The translations under genes and the position numbers were made by a program. Below, piece after piece: positions 17,713 through 28,100 of a stretch of DNA of 64,000 nt. The DNA comes from JAWKTM01 sp041399085 (GTDB lineage Bacteria; Planctomycetota; Planctomycetia; Pirellulales; Pirellulaceae), in NCBI GenBank assembly GCA_041399085.1, contig JAWKTM010000009.1, forward strand, positions 1 through 64,000, read 5' to 3'. The stretch's first letter is position 1. The number at the start of each line of letters is the position of its first letter. The notes below the pieces were generated by a model. That model saw only the letters and a list, made by a program, of their open reading frames with translations. It had not been told where the DNA came from and did no database searches.

Positions 17713-19488
17713 GCTCGCATGATTTCTTGCTCTCGATAACGATTCGCCAGTTCCGCCGCAGCCGCCGACTGACGCGACTCGGCGCTCAGACGACCGAGCA
17801 ACTCGGCCGAAGGCTGCTCGACCACGATCATTCGCCGATCGTTCGGATTCGATCGCGAGCGAACGATGCAAATCACTTCCTCGGCTTGCAGATCGCCAGC
17901 CGTCGGCGACGCAAACTCGAATGCTCGATCAGGCTGTGCCGAAGCGGCCGTCGTGAACTCGCCGCCTGTCATCGCCCGCGATTCGAATCCTGCATCGAAA
18001 CGCGGGTCGAACCGAGAATCGCCGAGGCGCTCCGGCCGGCGTCGCCGTTGGCATGCGTTCGCGACCAGCCGCGGCAAACTCGTTGACCGCCGCCATTCGC
18101 CGCGGCTCGTACCGTTCATACTGAGCCAAACGATCGACCGCGCATTGACGCTGAAACTTGATTCGGCCGGAGCCGGGTTCGCGCAACCTGGCGGAGGAGG
18201 CTCCCGCAGCCGGTTTCGGGCGGCGATAGACGTGCGACAACCGGCTTTGATCCAACCGCCAATGAATCGTCGGCAGCGAAGCATAATCCCCTCGTTGTCC
18301 GCTGGATCGGCTGCGTTGCGAACGCCGATCAGCTGGCCATCGGCCGTGAACAACCCGCCGCCGCTTCGTCCGTCGACCGGCATCCCGGCCACTTCGATAT
18401 TGGGCGCGTTCATGTATTTGTCGACCGCCGTCACGTGGCTCTCGCGCACCGACGCATCTTGGCCGCGATCACAGCCGAGGCTGAAAACACGATCGCCGGG
18501 CCGAGCCGCATAGCCGCTCGGCGCCACCGGCATCGGTTCGATCGGCACACCCGGTTTGAAAGCCACGAGAGCAATATCTCGCTGGTCGGCATCATAAGCG
18601 ATCAGCACGCCGGGAACCTGTTGCGGACCGCCCGGCAGAACGTGTCGATCGTGATTCGTCCTTGCCGCGAATCGCGAAACAGATGGCCGCAAGTCACGAT
18701 CAACGCTTGCCGCCAGCGTGTCGATGATCGTGCCGGTGCCGAATGAATTGCCATCGGGATCTTCGACTCGCAGTCGCACCGTGGCGTACAACGCTCGACG
18801 CGTCGCGGACTGGTCGCGGCCTGCGTTCGACTCGCGGGCATTAGCGGAATTGCGAGCGGTCGAAGCAAACTCGCTGGGCGAAAGCGATCGTTCTCCGGCG
18901 GTCAGCCGTGAGTCCAATCCGAATCGTGGGCCGTGTTCGCGCTCGCTCCACGAGTGTCGACTATTCCGTTCGGATCGGCGGAGGCGGCGAACTAGCGCCG
19001 GGCGTTGAGTCCGTCGACGAACCGCGACCCAGCGAACCAAGACGCTTCCAGCCCGCCCAACAACGGCAGGCGATCCTGCAAACTCGGGCGACTGCGCTCG
19101 GAGCCGCCGCCGATTGTTCGAACCGATTCGCGGCGTCGTTGGCCGTTTGCCTCACGGCCTGCTCAGCTTGACGAGCCGCGCGGGCGCCGTGTTTGGCCAT
19201 CATCTCGACCAACCGCTCGTAGCTCGTGGCACCATACATGCGGTCCACCTCGCGGCCGTCCACCAGCAATACGAAACACGGCACACCGGTCACGTGATAC
19301 TGGTCGCCGATGCTGGGCTGGCGGCTGAGATCGATCTGCCGGATCGGAAAACCCGCCTGCTGAAGTCGATGGATCGTGGGCTCCATTGTGCGGCACGGTC
19401 CGCACCACGGGGCGGTGAAATCGAGCAGCACCGTTTCGCCGGTGGCGCTGAGCGCAGCCGCCAACACCATCGCTTGGATGGACACCAT
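17694..19488 (-). pseudogene. Thioredoxin-trypsin fusion protein gene interrupted by at least five frameshifts
   Basis: The start at 19488 has a perfect AAGGAGG box. Residues 1-20 are a signal sequence. A thioredoxin domain follows with WCGPC (Cys29, Cys32) and the cis-proline in TGVPCFVLL. Downstream, a trypsin-like protease can be read only by changing frame. YATVRLRVEDPDG and GTGTIIDT are in one frame, LIVTCGHLFRDS (catalytic His) is in a second, and AYDADQRDIALV (Asp) and PVDGRSGGGLF (Ser) are back in the first. LDQSRLSHVYRRP is in a third, and the tail AEEVICIVRSRSNPNDRR is in the first. Shifts fall near 19000, 18725, 18640, 18283 and 18040. At 18283, ATTTATG appears to have become ATTATG; at 18640, one C of a CCC is missing. 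Intact homologues would be envelope proteins combining redox and protease domains. Confidence 0.8.
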
Positions 19489-19826
19489 CGTTTCCCTCCT
19501 TGGATTCGATTGTTCGGCCGAAGCCGAGTGGTTCCGCGTCACCCGCTTCCTGCGGACGTGCGACGAGTCAAATGAGTCGCCGCGGCGGAGTAGTTCGACA
19601 CTTGTCGAACGCGAACAGTGTGGTCGAGCTTTGTAATTCCTACAATGCCGATTTCCGGTTTCGGCAAACGCGGCCTCGGATGAAATCCATGCCGCGCATC
19701 GGCCGCGAGATGTCAACTCGTTTTCCTCGAAGGACTTGAGCTCATCTCGCGTCGAATCGCCCCCCACGCCGTTCGCGAACGCCAAGCGTCGAATTGCAGA
19801 TGCCGTGCCGACCCGCTTCGGGCGAC
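19489..19826. other. Gene-free stretch upstream of the thioredoxin-trypsin gene
   Basis: About 340 bases between two minus-strand genes, containing the 18-base palindrome listed separately. No start codon with a ribosome binding site, RNA gene or intrinsic terminator was recognised. Confidence 0.45.
19593..19610. promoter_or_regulatory. Perfect 8-8 palindrome, possible operator
   Basis: GTTCGACA and TGTCGAAC face each other across two bases, about 105-120 bases upstream of the start at 19488. The position suits a repressor site, but no regulator is known and chance cannot be excluded. Confidence 0.3.
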
Positions 19827-21116
19827 TCAGCGAGCTGGCCTGTCCGAGGCAACGTCGATCTCGGCCAGCACCGTCATGCCGATTCTTGCTTCGGGCGGAA
19901 GCGAGGGAACCTCGACGACCACTGCGTACTGCACGTCGGGGCTGAACCACTGAGTTGGCTCCGGCGCGCGGCTGATCTCGGCCACGCGGCCCGAAAACCT
20001 GCGTGTCGGCAAGGCATCGAGCCGCAACGAAACCGCCTGATCGGGCTTCACCCGCGCGATCTGCGATTCGTGAACATGAACCCGCACGCGGAGCCGCTCG
20101 AGGTCGGGCATCTTCATTAACAGTTGTCCCTCGCGAATCGTCGCCCCCGGTTCCAAACCGGAAGTCGTCGTTCGCCGAGCCGCGGAAACCGCATGCAGAA
20201 CAACTCCGTCACGGGGCGCAAGGATTCGACATTGGCGAACTTGCTGATCGAGCTCGTCCAGCCGGCGCTCCGCCAAATCGCGCTGCGACTCGGCCGCACC
20301 CAGTTCGGCTTCCGCGGCTCGCTGCGCGGCATCGGCCGCATCCCTGATCTGCTGCGATTGCGATTCCGCCCGCAGAATGCCCAATTCCAACACGGCTGCC
20401 TCGTGCGGATGGATGTGCCGCGTTAGCAACTGTTCGGCGGCGAGTGCCGCGTCCAATTGTGCCTGAGCCTCCGCCAGCATCAACTCCAATTCATCCGGCA
20501 ACACACCTTCAGATTGCCGCACGGCCTCGGCCCGGCGTTTGGCTACTTCCAGACGCTTCCGAGCCACCGCGATCTGGCGTTCGGACTCCGCAAGCTTCGT
20601 GGCATACTCGCCGCCTTCCTCGTCCAAATACCGGCGAGAAGCCAGTTTCGCCGCTTTGATAATCGATTCCGCAACCGGTATCTCGGCAGCCGCACGCTTC
20701 CGAGCCGCCTCGACGCTCGCCTTGGCTCGCTCGACGTCCGCCTGTGCCTGCCGGAGCACAATCTGTTGCTTCTGCAACTCCCGCCGCGCGGCCGAGTCGT
20801 CCAGCGTCACAATCACGTCGCCCTTCTTGACCACACTGCCGTCGGGCGCTGCGGAGAACACGATCGCTTCGCCCGGCGTTCGACTTGGCAACTCCACAAC
20901 GTCGGCGCTTTCCACCACACCCTGCTCGACGATCGTTTGTTCAATCCGCCGCTGCAATGCTTCCGCCTGGGCGGGTGGCAGACCGCGAAACTCACTGGCC
21001 GGCGCATTTCGCGTCCGCGGCTGTTGACCATGCAAGTGAGCGCCAGCAACAATCACCGCCACTCCGGTCACCGCAATCAACCACCTTGCATTCAGATATC
21101 GCGTGTAGGTTCTCAT
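19827..21116 (-). CDS. HlyD/RND-type membrane fusion protein (efflux adaptor subunit)
   Basis: 429 residues. One N-terminal membrane anchor or signal (about 11-30) is followed by a lipoyl/barrel-sandwich half (PGEAIVFSAAPDGSVVKKGD), and then a long alpha-helical hairpin from about 110 to 290, rich in Ala/Glu/Arg heptads. The second lipoyl half (ILAPRDGVVLHAV) and a beta-barrel (RVRVHVHESQIARVKPDQ) complete it. Adaptors of this kind link an inner-membrane transporter to an outer-membrane exit duct. It overlaps the preceding gene (21113-21922) by four bases, so the two are translationally coupled. No pump or ABC ATPase gene is next to it. Confidence 0.88.
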   Translation of the reverse strand: MRTYTRYLNARWLIAVTGVAVIVAGAHLHGQQPRTRNAPASEFRGLPPAQAEALQRRIEQTIVEQGVVESADVVELPSRTPGEAIVFSAAPDGSVVKKGDVIVTLDDSAARRELQKQQIVLRQAQADVERAKASVEAARKRAAAEIPVAESIIKAAKLASRRYLDEEGGEYATKLAESERQIAVARKRLEVAKRRAEAVRQSEGVLPDELELMLAEAQAQLDAALAAEQLLTRHIHPHEAAVLELGILRAESQSQQIRDAADAAQRAAEAELGAAESQRDLAERRLDELDQQVRQCRILAPRDGVVLHAVSAARRTTTSGLEPGATIREGQLLMKMPDLERLRVRVHVHESQIARVKPDQAVSLRLDALPTRRFSGRVAEISRAPEPTQWFSPDVQYAVVVEVPSLPPEARIGMTVLAEIDVASDRPAR

Positions 21117-21922
21117 GGACGGCTCCGTAGTGTGTCGAGTGAACTTGTCACCTTGTAATCCCGGTCCTTATGGTAGCGGTCCAACAGGCTCTCAATGATC
21201 CTAGTCGTCTCGCCAACCTGCGAGAATTGTGAGACCGTGATCTCGATGCGGCTGAGCTCGAACTGTTCGACGGTAAAGCTTCCGCGTTGCCGCACAATTT
21301 CGCGATCGCTGAACCGCGAGCGCATCGTGGAATAAGGAAGGTAGATCGCGCGGCCCGTGTTATCGACTCCGCCAGCGGGCATCGGTCCCGGTTCCTTCTC
21401 GACGATTCCTACCACCAGAAAATAATGTTTGTCGACGCGGATGGTCTCGCCGATCGGATCCTGTCCGAGGAACAATCGTCGAGCAAGCAGATCGTCGATC
21501 ACGGCCACGTTCCTCAGCTTCTCGCTGTCCTCCTCCACGAGAAAGCGCCCCCGCGAGGCGGAAAGGCCATGCATGGCCGAGTAGTCCGCTGTGGTCCCGA
21601 CCAGTTGCACGTCCAGAACTTGCTCGCCGACACGCGCCTGCCGCCGTATTTCTCGGACGGGAACCACCGTTTCGACCGTCGGGACGGTCGCCGCGATCGC
21701 CTGAAAATCCCGGCGAGTCAACCCGTACGGCGTGAGGTCCGTCGCATCGCGTCCAGCCGCCCGGATCGTGGTGGCGATAATGTGTGGACGAAGCGATTCG
21801 TCGTCACGACCCTCGGCATTCGAATCGACCGGCAACGAAGCCCCAAACTCCTGCCCCCAACAATTCCGTAACAACAACGAGCCGAAAAGCACCGCGCATG
21901 AAGCCATCATGAACGCTCTCAT
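21113..21922 (-). CDS. Stand-alone exported MacB-like periplasmic core domain protein
   Basis: 269 residues with a signal peptide (about 1-24, ending near NCWGQ). The rest matches the periplasmic domain of MacB/FtsX-type ABC permeases: LTRRDFQAIAATVPTVETVVPVRE, VQLVGTTADYSAMHGLSASRGRFL, VAVIDDLLARRLF and DPIGETIRVDKHYFLVVGIV. The flanking FtsX membrane helices are absent and the protein ends after the domain, so it cannot itself be a permease. It may be a lone soluble partner of the HlyD protein it overlaps by four bases, or a remnant. A GGGGG box precedes the ATG. Confidence 0.8.
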   Translation of the reverse strand: MRAFMMASCAVLFGSLLLRNCWGQEFGASLPVDSNAEGRDDESLRPHIIATTIRAAGRDATDLTPYGLTRRDFQAIAATVPTVETVVPVREIRRQARVGEQVLDVQLVGTTADYSAMHGLSASRGRFLVEEDSEKLRNVAVIDDLLARRLFLGQDPIGETIRVDKHYFLVVGIVEKEPGPMPAGGVDNTGRAIYLPYSTMRSRFSDREIVRQRGSFTVEQFELSRIEITVSQFSQVGETTRIIESLLDRYHKDRDYKVTSSLDTLRSRP

Positions 21923-22122
21923 ACCATGTCCCCCATGATGTCACATTGAAGTGTCGTTAGGTCCCGAGCTTCATGGCAAGCGTCTTTGAGGAAATCCCAT
22001 TTGAAGTAACTCTTCATGGGCTTACCTGGGATAGCCCAACAATGGCTTCCTCCCAGAGAGACCATAAAATCTCAAACGGTATTCGCCAATGTTGGCCTAC
22101 CGCATGCTCTCGGCGTGGCGGT

Positions 22123-25100
22123 TTAGAAGAAACCACCGCCGAAGCCGCCGCCGATGCCGGATTTGACGTCGTTGTTGTAGAAGTTGTTCAAGTTCATCTG
22201 CTGTTGCTCGATGATTATGCCGTTGTCGGATCGCAGGCCCTCGAGCAACTCGCCCTTCGCGCCGCCGGCTTTCGTAGCCGCTTGCGCCGGTTCGGCCGCT
22301 TGTTGATCGGGGGACGGTAGATTCGGCTGGGGTTGGGGGCCCAAATCTCGTTCGCCGCGATAGAACGCATAACGGCCGTCGCCGGACTGCGCGATCACCA
22401 TCGAACGGCCAAGGATGCCTTCGGCCACGAAGACGCCCCGCAGATCGGTCTTGCCGGAAACGAAATCGTTGCCCCGCGAGCCGATGACCTTCACCAGAAC
22501 ATCGTGCTTGTAGCGATCTTCGACCACGTTGCGCACGGTCGCGCGGACTTGGCCCGAACTGACTTCCTCTTGCACTTCCAGGCCCAGCGGTGTCACCAAC
22601 ACCATGCCGCTGGCGTACAAGTTTTCGCCGCGGCAGACCACGAGATAGGCGCCTTCGTCCTTGAGCGGCAATTCCAATTTGGTCGTGCGATCGCGATAGT
22701 CGCGACCGTCGCCCAGCTTCAACCTCGCTTCGTAGTACGGACGAATGCCGGCCAAGTTGATGTTGGTGATGTCGCTAAGGTCGCGACGCAACAAACTGAA
22801 CTTCAGTAGATCGATGCGGTACACGGCCGTGTCGACTTCGGCGATATTGCGGAAGCCCAATTCGACCTGGGCCGCTTCGCCCGGTTTGAACGTCGTGACA
22901 TCCGGCAACTGAAGCTCTTTGTGCAGGAAGTAGTCGATCGCTTGCCGAGCGTCGGCGAAGCGATCGTCGACGCGCCGATATTCGGTGATTGCCTGAGCCG
23001 CTTCGCCCAAGCTGTGATAGATCTGGCCGAGGATATAGATCGCTCGCCATTTGTTATTGCTGTCGCGCGTCTGTCCCGAGGCGGGATCGGTCACGCGGGT
23101 TTCGGCCACCTTGCGGCACATGGCCAACGCCTGTTCGTGTTGGCCCAAGGCGAAGTGGCAGAAGCCGATCACATACCAGTAGCTGTCCAGATACTCGCTG
23201 TCCGGATACCGCTCGGCGAACTGTTCGCATCGCTGGATCGTGCGTTCGTACAACTCGAGTTCCAGCATCGCGTTGGCCAGCGAGAACGAAGCTTGATCGG
23301 CCGCCGGATCATTCGGATAGGCGGTCAGGAACGTGTCCAGTCGCCGACGAGCTTGCTGGACCAAATCGACGCGAGTGATCTTTTTAGCTCGCAACTTGGG
23401 ATCGTCCGCCGCTTCAAGCCCCTTGGCATAGATGCCTTGAGCCAGCGCGTATTCGGCCGTGGCCAAGTACGGTTCGGGCGGATACTGTCGCTGGAGCGAG
23501 CTGATCACATCGACGCTGCGGAGGAACTCGTCCTGCTGTTCCAAGAAGCCGCCGATCTGGCTTTCGCGCAGGAAGCTGGCTTCGATCGTGGCGCGGAACA
23601 CCAGATAGCTTCGTTCGTACTCGGCGATCTCGTGATAGGCGTCGGCCACTTGAACCAGCTTGCCGAACGGAATCTCCAGGTCGGGATACTTTTCGATGAT
23701 GATCTCGAAGTAACGCACGACGTCGGCGGCCGGGCCGTTCTTCAGATGCACGTCGAGCAGCATCCGCACCGACTCGCGGTATTCGGCGTCGTTGATCGTC
23801 CAGTCGTTGAGCAACTGAGTCAGGTGGGCTCCGGCCGCGGCCAGATTGCCCGCGTCGAATTCGCGTTTGCCGAGCTCGAACAATTCGCGCGGCGTCAGCC
23901 GATAGGTGTCTCGCGAGGCTTCGCCCACGGCCAGCACATCCAGCGCGTGCGGGCCGGTCACCGCCATTTGATCGGGGCGATAGGCGTCGCGCACCACGGT
24001 GGGCGCGGTGCGGTAATCGCCCGGCAAGTAGCCGTGTACGTCGTATTCGATCGACGCGTAATCGCGGTTGCCGATAAAGAACGTGATCGCGCCGGCGGTT
24101 TGCTCGAATCGCTCGAAGCCGCCGCGGACGGAGTTCTCGACGACCGAAACGCCGGCGGGCAGCGGTTCGGTGACGACCAAATACGCTCGGTTGGTCTCGG
24201 GAGTTTCGCCGCGCCGACCGACTCGCAGTTCGACATGGCCTCGCCGCCCGACGTTCAAATCGGTCAGCGGATTGCGGAAGAATTTGTAGTTGCCACGCAC
24301 GATGTCGAAGCCGCGCGGAATCGGTTGGCCGTCTCGTTCCAGCGGCGCGGGTTCGATCGTGCGGTTCACATACCAGTCGTCGGTCGTCGCCTTCAGCTTG
24401 TCGCCAGGCACAAAGCCGCCCAGCACGCATTGATAGGTGTAGCGACCTCGGCCGGTCAGCGTAAAGCGGACCGATTGTTTACCGGCTTTCAGCAGGTTCG
24501 CCGGCACGTCGATCGTTTGCGTCAGCGAACTGGCGTCGATATTGAGTTCGCCGGCTTGGAGATCGTTGACGAACACGGTCAGCTTGTAGGCGTCGCCGAC
24601 GAAACGCGTCCGTTCGTACCAGCGGCAGGCGGCCAGCATCGCCGGACCGGTGGCTTTGTCGGGCGACCAACGCGAGCCGGTGCGATGCGCCATGAGCCAC
24701 TCGATCTGCTCGCGCAGGCGGACGTCATTTGGCGCGACGCGTTCGAGCGCCAAGGCGTAGATGGCTCGAAGTTCCGTCGGCGCGGCGAGCCAGGCGAGTG
24801 CCGGGCGGCTGGCGTCGGCGAACTTGCGTTCGGCGACCATTGCCAGCAACTCGTTGGCCGTCGGGTCGCGATCCATTTCGGCGAACGCCAGCGCCAGGTA
24901 GGCGAGGCCAGCCGACGATAGCGACGGTCGGTTGCGATAGAGCTGGTTGGCCAGCGTGAAGTCGCCTCGGTCGGCGGACGACAAGGCGTGAAGCAGAACG
25001 GCCTTGGTTTCGTAGTCGGCCACGGCGGCTTTCGCCAATTCGGTGCGCAGGTAGTTCAGCCCCATGTCGAAGGCCGTGTCGTCGACGCGATAGCCGGCCT

Positions 25101-28100
25101 TGCGAGCCAGGCTGAGCGCCCACATCGCGCGGGCCGACATGTAAGCTTGCCCGGCGCCGCGGCTCTGATTGCCGTTGGTGGCGCCGGCCCAGATCCAACC
25201 GCCATCGTCGGTTTGCAGGGCCACGAGCGAGCTGATCGACGAGCGGATTCGTGCGTCGAGCAACTCGGCTTGCGGATGCCCCGCGTCGCGCGAACCGCCG
25301 AACAGCTTCTGCAAGGCGATCGCCGCCATGAGATCGCTGGTCGTGGTTTCCACGCCAGACGCGAGCAGCGACGATTCGAATTGGCACCACGCGGGCGGAG
25401 CCAGAATCGCGTCGAGCAAACTTCGCTCGACCGTCGGCCCGACGATGACTTGCAGCGTCGGCGAACCGAGCGTCATGTTCGCTGGTGGTTCGACCGTGGC
25501 CAACGCGTCGCTTTCCGCCGATCCGCCGGCAATCGCAAAGACCGGCAAACCGTAGGGGCGAATCGGCACGAGCCGCGAAACGACGTCGCGCTGTTCGCCA
25601 GCCGTAACCGTCAGCTCGAACAACGCCTCGCCGCCGGGCTGTCCGCCGTCGGCCGGCGGAGCGGCGATTTCGGCGGCAAACGACAGCGACTCGATCGACT
25701 TCTTGGTGACGTTGATCGTCTGACGCTGCGTCACCGACTTGTCGCCGATCGTGGTCTTCAGCGTCACTTCGATCGCGCCCTTGTCCAAGGCGTCGTTGTG
25801 AATCGTGGCTTCGACCTGAGCCGTATCGCCATCGGTCAACGCGGCGGGCAGTTTCAGTTGGCCGAACAGCGGTTTGCTGGCGGCGAACTCGGTCGACGCT
25901 TCGCCGGCCAGCGTCTCGGTCGTGATACCCACGGCTCGCAGCGACCAAGCCGTCGAGCGTTCGGGCAACGTGAACGTGATGACCGCGCGGCCCTCTTCGT
26001 CGGTTGTCACCGCCGGGTTCCAATAGCCCGTTTCATGCGGACGCAGACCGGGCAGCAAGACGACGCCCTCGCTGGCCAGTTGTTTCACCAACGCTTCCAC
26101 GTTTGCTTGCTTCTTGGCATCGACGTTGACGTTGAACCAAGTGCCATCGGCTTGCACGGCTTGCAGTTCGTTCGTGTTATTCAGCAGAAACAGCTCGCGG
26201 ACTTCGCCGCCATTGGAGGCTTGCACTTGGAAGCGAACCACGTTGGATAGCTCCCGCGATTTGTTCGCCGCTTTACCTTTGTCTTCGGACGCTTCGAGTC
26301 CCTGTTGGCTCAACGCCCCCCACGTGTTTACTTGCGACAAACGATCTCCCAAATTGGCTCCGTCCTTGAGCTGCAGCGACTGTTGTACTTGAAGCGAGAG
26401 ATTGCTTCTGAACGGGTCAATTCGCCCCTCGAAGTCGCCGTTGCTTTGCGGCAGTTCCGCTTGAGGCGCGCCAAAGCCGGCGCCCATGCCGCCGCCGATG
26501 CCACCCATCGCGCCGCCTCCGCCCATGCCGTAGCCGCCGCCGAACGGTCCGTAGATAGCAGGTCCGTTGGCGGGCACGCCGTCGGCGCCAAGCATCGCGT
26601 TGCCGTAGGCGAATTCGGTTGCTGGCACTTGGCCGTTGCCCGATACTTCGCCCGCGCCTGGAGCGCCGAACGGATCATCAGCCGGGCTGGCGGGAGCCGC
26701 AAAGAGATCATCCAACGCGACCGCTCCGCCCGCATCGGCCAACTCATCCAAACGGCGGCTCTCCAACGCCTCGCGTTCTAATCGCTCGCGTTCGGCCAGC
26801 ACGGCGGCGTCGATATGCTTGGTCTTGGGTTGATACTGGAACGTGACGCTGGCTGTCGTCTTCATCGCTGACTGGCGATCCGCGCCGCGGAAGAACGCGT
26901 CGATCGCGCGGGCCGCTTGCGGGTAGCGTTTCAGCAACGATTGCTCGACCATCGCCAAACTGAGCTCCGCCGCCACGGGTTTGCCTTGAGCGTCGCGCGT
27001 CGTGATCGTCACCTCGGCCTCTTCGCCCGGACGCGGCGATCGCTCGGCGTTGCCCTTCGCGTGCAGCTTCACATCCACCTTCAATTCGCGGATCACGGTG
27101 AACGGGCTGGCGGCCGAGTGGAAGCGGCTCGCTTCGCCACCGTGTTTCGGCGGCTGCACGTCGTCCGTCATCACGGCTACGGCCAATTCAAAATTGGGCG
27201 CGAGCGCCACGTTCATCGGCAGCGTCAGCTTGTTCTCGCCGGTTTTCAACGGCACCAGTTGATAGTCCAGAATCCGCGCTCCTTCGAACGTCAGCAGCGC
27301 GAGCGCCGGCTTTTCGCGCCAGTGCAACGTAACCGCCGCGTTGTCGCCGACGCGATAGGTGTGCTTGTCGGCCAGGATGCGCAGACGGACCCAGTCTTCC
27401 TCGCCCGAAATGTGCAGCGGCCGCTGGTGGCTGATCGGATTGCCAAAGCGATCGGTTCCCTCGGCTCGCAGCAGATACTCGCCGCCTTCGTCGAGCTTCA
27501 AGGTCACGCGTGTCTGGCCGTCGTCATCCGTCTTGACCTGGTGCTCGGCGACGTTCGTTTCCACCAGCTTGTTGCCGACCTTGCTTTGGCGAAGCACCGT
27601 CACTCGCACGGTCTCGGCCGCTGGCTCGCCTTCGGCATCGGTCGCGCGCACCGTCAGCTCGAATGTCTCTCCGGCCAAGTACGTTTCGCGCGTGGTCTGC
27701 AAATCCAACGAGAAGCCGACGGTCGAGAGATAGAACTGTCGCGAGACATGCAAGTTCTCGGTCGGCAGCGACGCGACCATCACCAGCGCCTGCGACTCGC
27801 GATACTCGCGCGTGGCGAGCGTAAAGTGGACTTCGCCCCGTTCGTCGGTTGTCGCCGTATAGCTGCGGCCGCCTTGCAATTGATACGTGATCTCGCGGCC
27901 GATCAACGGCGCGCCGTAGTAATACGCGGCTCGAATCGTGCCCTCGATTTCTTCGCCGCGATAGAAGATCGTCCGCTCGGTGTCGATCTCCAGCAGCGTT
28001 GGCTGCAACTGATAATCGTGAACGGCGAAAACGCCTTGATATGCTTCGCGCTCGCCGGCTCGCAAGTCGATTCGATAATCGCCTTGCGCGGCGCCCTCAG

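Noticed and set aside
17694..19040. A single intact 448-codon protease gene
   Set aside because: The frame contains the Asp and Ser parts of the protease, but the His region, the signal and the thioredoxin part lie in other frames, so it is not one genuine protein.
19593..19610. LexA (SOS) box
   Set aside because: The spacing of GTTC and GAAC does not match the LexA consensus known in Gram-positive bacteria or Alphaproteobacteria, and no SOS gene is adjacent.
22921..24921. Long plus-strand frame opposite the macroglobulin gene
   Set aside because: It is the mirror of a well-supported coding frame in GC-rich DNA. It lacks a ribosome binding site and matches no family.
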